Assembly: GCA_021234155.1 (NCBI GenBank)
Contig: JAJEKV010000023.1
Location: forward strand, 11,107,641-11,171,640
Direction: 5' to 3'
From: Isoetes taiwanensis
Taxonomy: Eukaryota; Streptophyta; Lycopodiopsida; Isoetales; Isoetaceae
DNA length: 64,000 nt
The stretch's first letter is position 1, and each line of letters starts with the position of its first letter. The translations under genes were made by a program, and so were the position numbers. Shown here piece by piece: positions 23,930 to 36,936 of the stretch. Under the pieces are notes generated by a model that was given only the letters and a program-made list of their open reading frames with translations, was not told the DNA's origin and ran no database searches.

Positions 23930-26900
23930 GCAGCTGCTCGGCTAGCGGATTTTCGTCGCTCAAATCTTTTGGATAGCTCTGTGTCTGATCATAATCTACA
24001 ACTTCTAACTAATGATGTGGCTAATTGTCATCGACCTACCAGGACCTACTTTAAGCTTAATTGCAAGTACTTGGATGATGATGAGTTCAAACTTGGCTGT
24101 AGTCAGGCTTGGTCTCGGGCCTTCTCACCTCGTAGGGGCATGTCTGGGGTTGTTGCAGCGTTGTCTGTAGTGAAGTCATTTGCAAAAGAGTATGGGAGAG
24201 TCAGAGCTACTGAAGCTAGAGGACTATTGACTGCATTGTACCAGGAATTAGAAGTACTTCACGCTCGTGGCCATACTAGTGGAGTCAGAGAAAAGGAGTT
24301 ATCATCTCAGATCAAGACTATGGAAACTGTAAAAGTTACTGAAGCCAAAGTGAAGGTAGGGTTGCAGTGGTTCAAGGACGGAGATAGATGTACCCAGTTC
24401 TTTTTTGCGGCTGCAAGAAGAAGGAAACTCGCCACTTCTATACATTCTTTGGTGTTGCCAGATGGCACTCTTATCTCCGATCCGGTGAATCTTAAGCAGT
24501 ATCTTCATCATCACTTTTCTTCATTCTTTGCACGACACCCATTGCCCTTTCAGAAGGACATGCAATTGGCCGTGTTGACTAAGGTGCGTCGCATTGTTTC
24601 TGAAGAGCAGAGGTTGCTTCTTGAGTCTAATATTGTGAAGGAGGACTTAAAAGCAGCTGTGGCTCTCTTGAAAAGGGACAAATGCCCGGGTCTTGATGGC
24701 TTTCCTATTGAATTCTTTCAGAAGTGCTGGAACTAATTGGAGGATGACATATGTGATGCCTTTTGTGAGTTTCAGAGATTTAGGAGCCTTGATAAGATTT
24801 TGAATACAGGTTGTATCTCTCTCATTCCAAAGAGCAAGGAACCCAAGACTATTTCTGACTGGCGACCTATTACATTGCTTTCCTCTGCGTACAAGATCTT
24901 TGCTAAGACATTGGCAGAAAGAGTTCGAGACATCTTGGCTGACGCTATCTCGTCAACACAATCTGGCTTTCTCCCTCGTCGTTGTATTCTCAACAACGTG
25001 GCTGCTGCATATGAAGGAATATATTGGGCCCGGTTACAGGGTCATAGAGCAGTGTATCTTAAGCTTGATTTTGCTAAAGCTTACGATAGTGTTGATTGGG
25101 GCTTCTTGGAGAAGTGTCTTCTTGCACTTGGGTTTGGGGAGTCATTCACAAGGAATGTCATGAAGCTCCATACATCAGCCCGGATCTCATCGCCCTTTCC
25201 GTATGCAGCCATCGGATATTTTTGTAGTGGGTAGAGGAATTCGACAAGGTTGTCCCTTAGCACCCTTGCTTTTCACAATTGTGGCGTAAGTATTGTCCCG
25301 GCTCTTCTCCGTGGCTACCCAAGATGGCGTTATTCAAGGCCTCCCAATGGACGATGGTTCTCAAGAGGTATGTAACCAATATGCCGATGACACTTTTTTT
25401 GTTCCTAATTGCCGAGGCGGAGAATCTTCGTAATGCTAAGCTATTATTAGACACATTCTCCTTAGCATCGGGGAGTTCTTGAAGGGTGGCAAAATGTACA
25501 GCCTTTGTGGACGTTGGATACCCCATCCCTCCCTCGTATTTTGGACTATCCATGGAAGATTCTTTCGCATGGCAATACCACAAAGTTGCTTAGTATCCCA
25601 GCTTGGAATTCACGCCTCGCTTCAGATGCTTGGGATGAAATCATTAATGGGTTGCAAAAGCACTTGTTTTGGTGGAATGACTAAACCGGGTCCATGCAAA
25701 GAGAATCATCGTGGCTAAATGTGTTCTTAGTAATACTCATGTCTACATGGCGTCGGGCTTCTATTAGCTCAAGCAGATGTAAGATGGAGGAGATTGTGCG
25801 TATTGTCGAAATTTTATTTGGGGTGGAAATGAGTTAGGAGCGGTGGTCAAGGTAGCTTGGGCTTAAATGCATTAGACCTAAGGCACTTGGTGGTCTTGGT
25901 ATGTTGGATTTTCACCTCCAAAGCAAGGTGATGATATCAAAGTTCATTTGGAGGATTTTCATTGGTAAGGATGATTCTCTGGGAGGAGGTTGTTGGTGCG
26001 GTCGATTCAAAGATTGTCTCCCATTTCATAAGGCCACCATTAAGCCCCTCCTTCCTTGGGCTTTGCTTTATCATATGCATCCGTATCCTAATGCTTCTCC
26101 CTTTCTAAAGGGGTTGCTTGCTGCTTGGGACACTGTCAAGTCTCTTTTCCATATTAATCCCGAGGCATGCCTTGATTTGTCCACTCCATCTTTGGTGGAT
26201 TCCTTTGCGGTGACACTCCGCAGAATGTGCCTCTAAGTGTGGTTGTTCATCCAAAGACGCAACGACGATGGGTAGTACCGTATCGCGACTATTGCGCCTT
26301 GGTATGAATGGGAAGCATTTAGAACAAAGTTCTTGTTTGTACGATGGGACGAGTAATCGGAATCATATTGCTTTGCATTGTTGCCATGGGATTTCGGGTC
26401 CACGATTGAGGTAGTCGTATGGGGTTGCCATCGGGATATCCGGCCGTAGGCGGTTTGTGTCTTTACGTGTATAAATTGCTTTTGCATTTCGAGATCCTGC
26501 CTCCATCTAATAGGTGGCATCTTCAGTCCCTCACCCACAATGGAAAAGTGTTTGGATATGGGTATGGGATAAGCCGCTTCATCCCAAAGTAGTAGTTTTG
26601 TGGTGGCAAGTGATCCATAGATGCCTCGGAATCAACGGTTAGTCCATAAAATGGATAATCGAATTTGAGCTCGGCCCTTTATGCCAAACAAAGGGTTGAG
26701 AGTATTGAGCATTGTTTTTCTTGTGTGAGCGGCCCGGCGTGCATGGTCTTGGTTGTTGACCCTTTTGGCATCGTCTCGATCTAGCCGGCCAAATTTTGCT
26801 TGCTATCTATCCCGATGCTTGGCCCAAACTACGGAAACGAGCTTTTCATCTCGCATGTGGCTGGCTTTTATGGTCAATCTGGAAGAGAAGGAGGTTGTTT

Positions 26901-27165
26901 ATCTTTAAGGGCGTAGATACTGCAGGTGAGATTGTTCTTCAGTGGGCGCAAAATAAAATTGTTATGGCTTACAATTGTTCTTCTCTTGATCAAGAGAAGA
27001 AAGTACTGATCTGGCATACTTACCTTCAGATTCATTCTTTTGCATAGGCAGGTGGTTGTGCTCAGTTGGATCGGTTTGTCCACTGGGGTTATAATCCTGT
27101 CTTTGCATTTTATGTTGCTCTGGTTTTTAGTTGGTGAATAAAGCTTGTCGTCCTTCAAAAAAAAG
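23930..27165 (+). pseudogene. L1-type LINE ORF2, 5'-truncated and decayed
   Basis: The frame 23969-25234 is continuous apart from an in-frame TAA at 24734-24736. It holds the linker and reverse transcriptase: LKRDKCPGLDGFPIEFFQKC, then ISDWRPITLLSSAYKI, TQSGFLPRR and LKLDFAKAYDSVDW. The catalytic YADD is at 25380-25391 but in another frame, so at least one frameshift intervenes. Downstream come LGGLGMLDFH (25885 on), a zf-RVT-like segment (VWDKPLHPKVVVLWWQVIHR, about 26560) and the C-terminal GWLLWSIWKRRR (26860). The 3' UTR ends at about 27165 with an A-run. Only the last residues of an endonuclease domain could lie upstream, so the element is 5'-truncated near 23930. Confidence 0.88.
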
Positions 27166-27360
27166 AATATAAATTTATATACTCTATGGCCACGTTGCTG
27201 TACAAGCCTCACTAATAAACTTTTACTCCCGAGATAGGCCATAGGTAACATGGGCAAGGCCGAGACATTAATATAACTTAGTCATCTTAAGTTGTGGAAG
27301 CTTATTTTCCAAATGGACAGACCTATAGGTGCCAAGCCATGTGGGGGCTTATGTTATGTA

Positions 27361-27568
27361 CCTTGACTTGTTCATATTGGTTGCAATATGTGGTTTGTGG
27401 ATAATTCACTCTTATTTCCAATATATGTAGCTTTATTTGGATTGGGCGAGAATTCGATATCTACAATTTGACTTGTTCATATTGGTTGCATGATGTGGTT
27501 ACTAATTCACTCTTATTTCCAATATTTGTAGCATAACTTGGATTGGGTAAAAATTTGATATCTACAAC
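27361..27568. repeat. Tandem duplication, ~105-bp unit, two copies
   Basis: TTGACTTGTTCATATTGGTT begins both units (27363 and 27468) and each ends with GATATCTACAA. The copies differ by scattered substitutions and small indels. Confidence 0.8.
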
Positions 27569-29063
27569 AAATGTTTCTTTTTTATAGTTTTGCTAGTGTA
27601 TTCTTCATGTATACTATTTAATGTTTATGAAGCATGCGCATAATTTCTCTTAAAGAGGAATTTGAATCATTCGAAGTATTTATCATGTATGATTTAAGTT
27701 GTTCTTTGCATATTTGAAGTGCACTTATCTTGTGCATTGGTGGTGGGGAGAGAAGAAATGAGGCAAATTGACTACAAATTTGGTACTTGGAGGTAAAGTC
27801 AAGTACAAATTTGTCACCACTTTAAATAAAGCTTTAGGTCAGGTATTATTATGGGCCTTCATCCAAGCTAATACTCTCTAATACCCAGCTTTCATGTTTT
27901 GATTGCAATCCTCTCGACTCATTTATGAACTTTAGTAGGATGCTTATCAAGATGCCAATTAGTAGGGCAAGATTGCCAAGATGTTGGTACGTGATATTAG
28001 TAGGTATATGTGGGAGTTGACATTTTTTCTCAATGTTGAGAACAAAGGTGATAGGATATTCTTATGTAGGAGGAATGTGGTTATACAAACATTTCTTAGG
28101 GATGTACAACACTGGTGATGGAATATTCTTATGTAGGGATGTACATGGGAGTTGGAATTGTTCTCTCAATGTTGAGTACAATGGCAATATATCCTTATGT
28201 AGGAGGAATGTGGGTACACAAACATTTCTTAGGTGTATATTTGCCCATTCATATATTTTTGTAATGGAATGGAAGGCTCATTCTTGCAAAGTGTTAAGAT
28301 ATACAAGAAATTTATCGTGGTGGCCAAGGCCGCCGCAAACATTTCTCTCTGTCACTATTATCCAATGTTTAACAATGCAATGCTTGCTTAATAATGGACT
28401 TGTGATATAGAAGATGTCTCTGAACGCAGCGTTTATCTGCAAATTGTGTTATGCCTAAACTAATGAAGGTTGCAATATTTCTACGTTGTACCACATCCAT
28501 ATCCACCAAGTAAGTTCAACAAAACTCTGGATTACTTCAATAATCACTTTGAGCCCCTCTTCAAGGGAAATATTTCTTGTTAAACTAGTATGAAAACTTA
28601 AATATCTTGAGCCCTCAAGTGTGAAGATATGCATATAGAAGTCTAGTGAGACATGTTGCGTGTTACACAATTCAGATTAATCTCATGGCATGGTTTAGGG
28701 TTTAGGGTTCTTGAGTGGCATAATTAGGGTATACCTCATTGCAATTTATTTGACACTTGCTTTCCATTTTCTCAAGCACCACATGGTCATTCAAGCAAAC
28801 GGCTAGGTTAAGTTAGGTTGCAGTAAATAACAGGACATGAAAGTATACAGATAAGGCTGAAGCTTTGGAACCTCAAGAGCAAATGATCAGCCATAACCAT
28901 GCATGGCGTGTTGGTGGCGTTGTGCCCGAAAAAGGCCTGTTAGATTTATTGTGGCCAAGAGCCCATCAATCGGCCGCAGATCACACCCTGCAATTGATCG
29001 TTGACATGCCAAATCCTTTAGTTGAGCCGATTTGCAAACACCCTTGACCGGATTTGGACTGCG
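27569..29063. other. Intergenic, with imperfect internal duplications
   Basis: Within 28050-28240 the block TATTCTTATGTAGGAGGAATG and CAAACATTTCTTAGG recurs two to three times. At 28692-28709 there are two TTTAGGG units, an interstitial telomere-like motif too short to mean more than chance or a telo-box. No gene recognised. Confidence 0.4.
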
Positions 29064-29326
29064 GGGTCAAAGCATGGAGGTGGGGGACACTTTTTGTGCC
29101 AGCGACACATGGTGCTTAGTGGGTGCTTTCTAGAGCTATTTTCTTTGTTTTTTTTTTTTGTTTTTTATTTGATATTTTTCCCCGAAACGCGTTCATATTA
29201 CGCCTTGGAATACAAAATTTCAGCTTTGATTGGAGTTATAGAAAAAAAGATAAAAATAAGTAAAATTTTCATCATTAGGTGCTTAAGGGGTGCTTGGTTT
29301 GTGCCTCCAGCTCCATGATTTGACCC
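29064..29326. mobile_element. MITE-like element with imperfect inverted ends
   Basis: The left end GGGTCAAAGCATGGAGGTGG matches the reverse complement of the right end (GGGTCAAATCATGGAGCTGG), and further inside GCACAAACCAAGCACC pairs loosely with the left arm. Length about 263 bp. The flanks show TGCG versus TGTG, at best a degraded 4-bp duplication. Confidence 0.55.
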
Positions 29327-30490
29327 TGTGGGGGGAAAACCTATGAAGTTGATCGATGCAATGAATATTTAGCGAGTCGGAATGCTTCAAATATGAAGCA
29401 AGAACTAGAATGATGTGTCATTTTCTTTTTCACTTGGGCATGGGCCTAGTGTGATATCAAATAGCAAGCAAAACCCTCTCATTGTGCCTAATGCTCACCT
29501 AGTTCTGCTATGTATTTAATTAGGGTTGGCCTTAGTATGATTCCAATCTTAGAATTTTCATTTTCATGTTGTTTTGCGATACTGAGCAGAACAATTTTCC
29601 TTAGTTCAAGTGCTCCTCCTTTGAACTTGCACGGACAAGGGACGGTGATCCAGGTTTGGAAAACTCCAAAAAAACAAAGTAATTATCGGTCTAAAAATTA
29701 AAAAGGGAAACATACTATCATATGGAAATTGAATTCCCTTCCTATTTTTTAATTTTTCGAAAATCTATTAGATTTGATGCCCTTTAGGTTAGGTTTTTGT
29801 TTTTTCCTTTGTCTTTTGGAGCGGCGGCAGTGGCAGAGATCGAGGAGATCAGAGATGATGCTGAAACACACTAGTTTCAATTTACAACAATTTACTATTT
29901 TGGCAGATTCTCTGCCTCTTACATGCTGTTCACAATGGGTATTATTGTTCAAGAATCTGAAAACATTCTTTCATTCTGCCTTCTTTCTGTCCTGCTATCT
30001 TCAACAAAGGTATCATTTCTACTTTCACATTTTTAGTGCAAGAATGTAAAGAATCGTGGATGCTCATTTCTATATTCTTGTGGTTTTACACTTCTGGTTT
30101 TTGCAAAAAGATAGCTTTTGTTCTACAACAATAATGAGCAATATTCATTGTTTAATGGCATGCCATTTGTTGAAGTAACAGCATTTCATTTTTTTATTTC
30201 ATAATATTTTTCAATGGAAGAACAATAGGGAACTACACTAAGACATAGCTTGGAAATGACGGGATTACAGTATATTTAAAACTATAGAATTTTCATGCGG
30301 CAGGGGCACACTTGTCCCTCTTCTTCTATTTCTTTTGGCTTCTCTAAAGTCATAAGAGCTTGAAGCTTTGATGTGGCAAAGCATCAACAATGGTCTCTCC
30401 TTGGAGGAGCAGGTAATGGAGGTAATGGATGCAACGCTTCTCGGCTTTGAATCTTATGTTATTTATATCATTTCTTTATATCATTCTTGT
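29327..30490. other. Intergenic, nothing recognised
   Basis: Short open frames only (for example 29774-30049 plus), without similarity to a family I know. Confidence 0.35.
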
Positions 30491-30628
30491 GCATATATTC
30501 TAATTGTGCCTCTCCTAGAGAGTGATGTCGTATATTCTAATTGTGGCTCTCCTGGAGAGTGCTTTCATATACCTAAAGAGTGCTTTCATATATTCTAATT
30601 GTGACGCTCCTGGAGAGTGCTGTCGTAA
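30491..30628. repeat. Minisatellite, ~40-bp units
   Basis: Three imperfect units of TATTCTAATTGTGGCTCTCC followed by TGGAGAGTGCTTTCATAT, with one half unit inserted between the second and third. Confidence 0.75.
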
Positions 30629-31990
30629 TTAAAGCTTTTTCTTCATTCATCTTTCACTTTTTCTTCATTCATCGTTCATACTTGCAGGTGGTGGATCCAG
30701 GTGGCAACAAATCTGGAATAAATCCGGGAGGCAAATGGTGAATGCCTTAATGCCTTGTTCTCTTTTGATTAGAGTGACTGACATTCCTTTGAATTCAAGC
30801 TTCTATTACTGCTTCCATAGATACCAATATTGCGCAGATTTAAATGAAAGGATGAATTAGCTGGCATGGAATGGCAAGTTTTCATAATGATTTAATGATT
30901 GAAATGAATTTGATCAACGCGATTGGATTGGCCTTGCATGGTGTAGACTAAACAAATACTGAGATTCCAATCCAATGTCATTTAAGGGATTTGAATTTTC
31001 CCAAGGTTCGACTCCTTGTTCCCATATAGAGATTTTTAAATGCCCCCAAATCATACATATAAAACACTACATTGTACACCATATATCACATCTACAAACC
31101 ATACCTATGAAACACTATATTGTACAATACCATACCTATAAAACACTACATTGTACACCAGATATCATATCTACAAACCATACCTATGAAACAATATATT
31201 GTTCAATATCATGTTGTATCCACACTACTGTAAAGCGAGGGTAAAACTTCATGTCACAAAACGTCGTATTAAGCAATATTATACATCATACACTTTAAGT
31301 AGAAATAAGGATCAACTATTCTTACCATGTCAGAAAGCTATGCTCATTTATCATACTATCAAATTGTATAAATGAAACATGTTGCATAACTGTACACTTA
31401 ACCGTGTAAAACAATAAGATTTGTTTATCATATTATAAGATCGTATTAAGAACTATATTACATAACCATACATGGTTTGTAAACTTTTTGGCCCACAACT
31501 AGTACTGATTTAAATGTTTGGCTTTCACCAACAAACCATGGTTAAAACGTCATACTGATTCACAAAGGTTTTTCAAAATTTTATAATTTGAAGATCCATT
31601 TCGTCTACTTGTAACACATTATCACAAAATATGTGTCGTAAGTCTTCGCAGTGCGACCCCCCTGCTGTTTAGATCCTTCTATTGGTCTGCACGTCCAACA
31701 CTACGATAGTACACATTTATTTATTATGAAGTTGGTTATTAGGGAACCACCCATTTAATTACAATTAATTTAATTAAATGGATGCAAGACTAATCTCCCG
31801 GCGTAGGAAGAGGATGTTTATTCCATCGTGGTCGTAGAGGCAGCGCCCTATAATGCCTAGGATGATCACTAATGCCTACATCTTTCGTCGCCCATGGCGT
31901 GGAGGATGGCGTCCTTCCCATAGTAGGCATTGGCTAGAGGTGCTTTCCTATGAATGCATGATCTATATGCCTCTTATCTCTCAATTTCGT
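30629..31990. other. Intergenic, includes a 79-bp tandem pair
   Basis: At 31052-31211 a ~79-bp unit (CATACATATAAAACACTACA to TGTACAATAC) occurs twice. The remainder up to the gypsy remnant at 31991 holds nothing I recognise; the missing 3' LTR of that element would be expected here but no matching partner exists in the window. Confidence 0.4.
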
Positions 31991-33992
31991 CTACTTCTGT
32001 GGCGATGGAAGTAGACTTCTTAATCTACCTCCCACCCACCTATCGATTTGGTATCGACTACTTCGGTGACGAGTTGACCTTTGCATTGCTCTATAAATTA
32101 AAGGTACTGCTTCTCCAGATCTGTTTGTAGTGTCTTCCACAGGTAAGTGTGTCCGTTTCACTAGGTATTGGAGAAAATGAGATCTTCTTGTCTTCTTATA
32201 GGACCTGTCAAGAACAACCTCCGGGACAATCTCGAGTTGACCTTCCGTCATTTCCAGTAACTCTGTTGTCTCCGATACTTCCTCTGGATTAGGAGTGTGT
32301 TCCTTCAGGAGACTTACGTGGAAGACTCTATGGACCTTCAGGTGTGCTAGCAGGTCCAACTTGTAGGATTGGTTACCTACTCTTTTAATTATCCTGAACA
32401 GCCCAGCCCACCTTAGAGCAAGCTTCTTGCAATTGTCGATGTGGAGCTTTGCTTGTCTGACATTGATCTTCAGCCAAACATTGTCCCTACATAGAACTCC
32501 CTTACTGTTTTGTGCTTATCGGCTGCCGGCTCCTTGCTACTAGAAGATATCATCACACTTCCTCCACCAACTGTTGTGTGTCGGCTAGCATCTGCTGGGA
32601 TACTTCTCCCTTAGACACGGGATTGTGCCAAGTGTCTTAGGTTAAGCAGTGGTAGCCATGGTTGATCATCAACGGCAACATTTGAGATGAGTCCTGCTTG
32701 GTGCTATTGTATGTAAACTCCACCAAGTGGAGTCGTCCCACCGTGATTGCTTGTTCCAGACTTATCTTCTCAACATGTCTTCAAGTATCCAATTTGTACG
32801 CTCTGTCTGCCCATCTGTATGAGGATGATATGCCGTGCTTATTGACAACTTCGTCTGGATGGTACTGAAGAGGTCTTGCCAAAATGTACTCATGAACTTT
32901 GAATCCCTATCAGAGATTGTCTCCCTTGGCATCCCATGGAGTCGGAAGATCTCCTTGTGAACAACACAGCGGCATCCAATGTCATATCCATGGTCCTGCA
33001 TGGCACAAAATGCGCCATTTTCGACAACTTGTCAATTACTACTATTAAGGCATCCTTGCCCCTTATGGTTCTTGGGAGCCCTGTCATGAAGTCCATACTT
33101 ATTACTTCCCATTTGGCATTTGACATTGGCAATGGCTCTAGCACACCTAGAATTCGAAGCTGTTGAAGTAGGTTTTCATGAAACCTGCGTGGCCGGCTAT
33201 TGGGCTATTGTGCGTATCATGGAATATCAACTTCCTAACCCCAGATGACTCTGGTACACACAATTTGTTCTTATGGTACAATAGGTTGTCATCTTCTTAA
33301 AATACTTCACGGTTTCCCTCGCTTTGTCTGTTCTTGCCTTCTTGGAAAGGCTTGTCTATGCTTCCTTAAAGTTTCGTTCCATTAGTAATGTCTCTTCTAT
33401 CTTTCTGCCAAACTCATTGGTGATTGTTGATATGGCATTGCGATAGACTCTCGTCGTTAAAGGGTGGTGCGTCTGCAACCATATTGAGCTTGCCTGGCTT
33501 ATACACGATGTCAAAATTGTACTCCTCCAGGAACTCCATCCATCTCCTTTGTATCAAGTTGAGATGTGGTTGGATGAAGACATACTATAGGCTCTGGTGG
33601 TCCGTATCTAATTGGAACTTCCTTCTCAATAGATAGTGTCTCCATATTCTCAATGCTCTCACCACTGCTAGCAACTCCTGGTCATGGGTCGGGTAGCGCG
33701 TTTCGGCGTTGTTCACTTGAATCATCTGTTACAACCCTTTTCCCCTGCATTAAGACTGCTCTTGTTGCAATCTTGCTAGCATCAGTTGCCACCAACTTAT
33801 CCTTCTCTGGATTTGGCAACGTCAAAACTGGGGCCATCATTAAAGCTTCCTTCAATGTCTCAAGTGCTGCTTGGGCCTTCTTTTGTCAATTACTCGCCCA
33901 ATCTTTTATCTTCTTTGCTTTATTGAGGTCCCTTAGCGGTGCTGCTATCTTGGCAAAGTTCTTGACGAACTTTCTATAATATGTAGCATAAT

Positions 33993-34915
33993 AACAGGGG
34001 GTTTTCTTTGTGTTTTTGTACGCTTTTCACTAAGGTTTTCCTATGATTTCGTGATGTATTCAAATGGATGTACTAATGCGTACATCTAGAGTGCACCATT
34101 TCTGAGCCATCGATTTTAGCCTTTTTTTTTCTAATGGTCAACAACCAATGGCTCACAACAAAAGCCCTTTTTTTGTCCGTGTGGTGCATAATGGTCAACA
34201 ACCAATGGCTCACAACAAAAGCTCTCTTTTTGTGTGTATGGTGCATAATGGGCACATGAAGGGCTTGAAGGGCGCATGTAGTGCAGTTTTCCCGCCGGCA
34301 ACACATTTCTTATTATAACTTTTGATTCAGAGCTCTGTTTGAGATGATTTTTATTGCGTTGGAAAGCTCTCTCCGAGATCTTTTTGATAGTGTATGACAT
34401 GCATATGTTTGGTTAAGTTATCTATGCTAAAACAGCAATTTTTCGGCCGGGTTTGGTAGGCTTTCACATCCTACCAGCTGATTAATACAGGATTGCGCTA
34501 TTGGATATTGTTTTATGGCTCATTCCGAATGAAGCTTGCAAAAAATTACCATGCATTTTTAGATTTTGAGGCTTCTAGGTCCTTGTGCTAACAAGCAGAA
34601 AAGTTTCCCACTTTGGTTTCTCACCACAAGAATCCATGGAGGCCAAAGGCTGCTGTTAAATTCCAGTTGAAAAATGTTTGTGTATGGGTGTTGCAAACTT
34701 TATGACTTTCAGAATAATGGGATCAATCTGCTCTATCTTTATGGTAACTTTTACTTATGTTCTATTTGTTTTATTGTGATGAAATTCAAAAGCTACAGGT
34801 GATGAAAGCCTCAAATGAATTCTAGTTTTTTTCTGGTTTGAATTCTAAAATTTTTGTCACATCGGGGGTGGGTGTGGCGTCCCTAAGGCCCTGAAGGGGT
34901 CAAAAAAAAAATTTG
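33993..34915. mobile_element. Insertion splitting the second gypsy RT, left part
   Basis: RT coding stops at FLG (about 35527 on the minus strand) and resumes at ATYYRKF (about 33992), so 33993-35526 is foreign. The left part holds a 60-bp tandem pair at about 34131-34249 (GGTCAACAACCAATGGCTCA) and no coding sequence. Whether it forms one element with the foldback unit at 34916-35520 is unclear. Confidence 0.6.
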
Positions 34916-35520
34916 CAACACAAACCATTAACATCCAACATATAAAAATTAAATCCCCCAACACATAACAACCAACACATAACAACCATTGACATTAACA
35001 ACCAACACATAACTACCATTGACATTAATTAACATAACCATTAGGTCCAACACATTTAAATCCCCCTTAAACCCCCTTTGATTTGGGTGCATATTCACAC
35101 GGGGGGTGACTCCGGGCAACGAGAGTTGTTGGATAGGCATATTCACCCCTTATTCCTTAATCTACACCATACGTAAAGTTCCTCGTTTGTGGGGTATGCA
35201 AGTACAAAATTTACTATACTATATAACAAGATTCGCAAATTACTATAAGCTTTCAAGTGACTATATGGTGTTGATTTCATACGTGCAAAATACAATTATG
35301 AGGGCTCTCGCTGCCCTACGTCACCCCTCGTGTGAATATGCACCCAAATCAAAGGGGGTTGAAGGGGGATTTTAATTTAAATGTGTTGGACCTAATGGTT
35401 ATGTTAATTAATGTCAATGGTAGTTATGTGTTGGTTGTTAATGTCAATGGTTGTTATGTGTTGGTTGTTATGTGTTGGGGGATTTAATTTTTATATGTTG
35501 GATGTTAATGGTTTGTGTTG
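34916..35520. mobile_element. Foldback element with ~205-bp terminal inverted repeats
   Basis: The left arm 34916-35122 and right arm 35310-35520 are nearly perfect reverse complements, starting CAACACAAACCATTAACATC. Only about 190 bp lie between them. Each arm contains short repeats of the CAACACATAACAACCA type. Long inverted arms with little interior fit a foldback or Mutator-like MITE. No clean target duplication was seen. Confidence 0.82.
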
Positions 35521-36083
35521 GTTTGTGCCGAGAAAGCTCCTCACTTCATAGATGTTCTTCGCTGCTGGCCAATCAATTACCACTTCAATCTTCGCAGGGT
35601 TGATGGAGATTCCTTCTGCTGAAATTACATGTCCCAGGTATTCGTCTCTTTCCGTAGCATAGTGACACTTGGAGAACTTCGCATAGAGTTGATGCCTCCT
35701 GAGCTTCTCAAGTACCTTTCTCAAGTGTTGGGCATGTTCCTCCAAGGACCTGCTGTACATAAAAATGTCATCAAAGAAAACTATGATGACGTGTCTAGAA
35801 ACTCACGAAAAACGTCGTTCATGAGTCTCATGAATGTTGCTGAGGCATTGGACAACCCGAACGGCATCACTGTGAACTCGTAGTGGCCATATCTCGTTTT
35901 GAATGCAGTCTTATGAATGTTTTCTTCCTTGATCGTGATCTGATGGTAGCCTGACCTCAAGTCTATCTTGGAAAAAACCTTTGCACCTTGCAGCTGATCC
36001 ATCAAATCGTCTGATCGGGGCAGCACATACTTGTTCTTAATAGTGTGCTTGTTCAATTGAGGATAGTCAATGCACATTCTGAG

Positions 36084-36420
36084 CTAATATCAAGGATTTC
36101 AAATCTTGGATCAAGTAGCGGTCTAACCAGCTCTATGAAACGAGAACTTGGATGATTCCTCGAGTTTTAATTGAAATAGTTTCTAAGTTACTCATCTCAT
36201 AAGATAGTTTTGCAATGCAGAGTAACCGAGGAAGTTAGATGCATGGGCCTTATGAGGCAATACACGAAAAGGGAACTAGTGTTTCGAGAATTCTAAGAAC
36301 AAAGTTATTTTTGAGGGAAAACTTCAATTGGATACTATTTATCCATGTAAGACTTGAATTGCTTTAGTAGAAGCCACTATATTTTGAATCAATTTAAAGC
36401 AGTGTATTATTGTTCACAGT
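36084..36420. other. Unassigned sequence right of the second gypsy element
   Basis: Similarity to gypsy RT stops at 36083. This stretch has no coding sequence I recognise and leads into the minisatellite. Confidence 0.35.
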
Positions 36421-36820
36421 GATCCACGAGTAGGTGGTAATTACGAGTGAATATGATCCACGAATATGTGGTAAACACGAGTGAATGTGACCCATGAGAA
36501 GGTGGTAATCACAAGTGAATGTGATCCACGAGTAGGTGGTAATCACAGCAGAGTGAGACCCACGAGTAGGTGGGGACCTTGAAATGAGTTGGTCCACGAG
36601 TAGGGCTGGCAACCAAGAACATAATTGGTCCACGAGTAGGTGGCAACCAAGAACTAAATTAGTCCACGAGTAGGTGGTAACCAAGAATTAGTGGCCCATG
36701 AGTAGGTGCCAACCACTAGTATGTGAAAACCACGAGTAGGTGGTAGAAACAAAAATCACGAACAGGTGGTATCATGAACCAAGATGGAAGCCACGAGGAG
36801 GTGGTGATCATGAGTTGATA
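36421..36820. repeat. Minisatellite, about 12 units of ~34 bp
   Basis: Units share the core CCACGAGTAGGTGGTAA followed by a variable A-rich spacer of 14-20 bases. Unit length varies from about 27 to 36 bases and the last units are the most degenerate. Confidence 0.9.
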
Positions 36821-36936
36821 ATAATATTATGTTAGGAGAGTAGCCTTAACAGAATTATAATATTGTTAATGGTTCATAAAAATTATGAAGGTTAATAATC
36901 TTCATATTAAAATGGATGTTAACGAGAGTTTGAAAG

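Larger units (their letters stand above)
31991..36083 (-). mobile_element. Second Ty3/gypsy element, truncated and interrupted
   Basis: On the minus strand: RT 36077-35527 ([38 protein letters not shown], catalytic VFFDDIFMYS at about 35755-35790, YLGHVIS, VRSFLG). After a ~1.5-kb insertion it resumes at about 33992 with YYRKFVKNFAKIAAPL and RNase H remnants (33980-33430). Then come the integrase core (33144-32762: [42 protein letters not shown]) and the C-terminal VHRVFHVSLLKEH region (32359-31991). The copy starts abruptly at MCIDY (36083), so gag, protease and the 5' LTR are absent. It differs clearly from the element at 10-17 kb. Confidence 0.87.

Noticed and set aside
28692-28709. Telomeric repeat
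   Set aside because: Only two TTTAGGG units; too short to be a telomere insertion.
30960-31040. tRNA-like B box GGTTCGACTCC at about 31004
   Set aside because: No A box, cloverleaf or acceptor stem can be drawn around it.
36421-36820. CRISPR-like array (regular repeats with variable spacers)
   Set aside because: The genome is eukaryotic, units are imperfect and of variable length, and no cas genes are present; it is a minisatellite.
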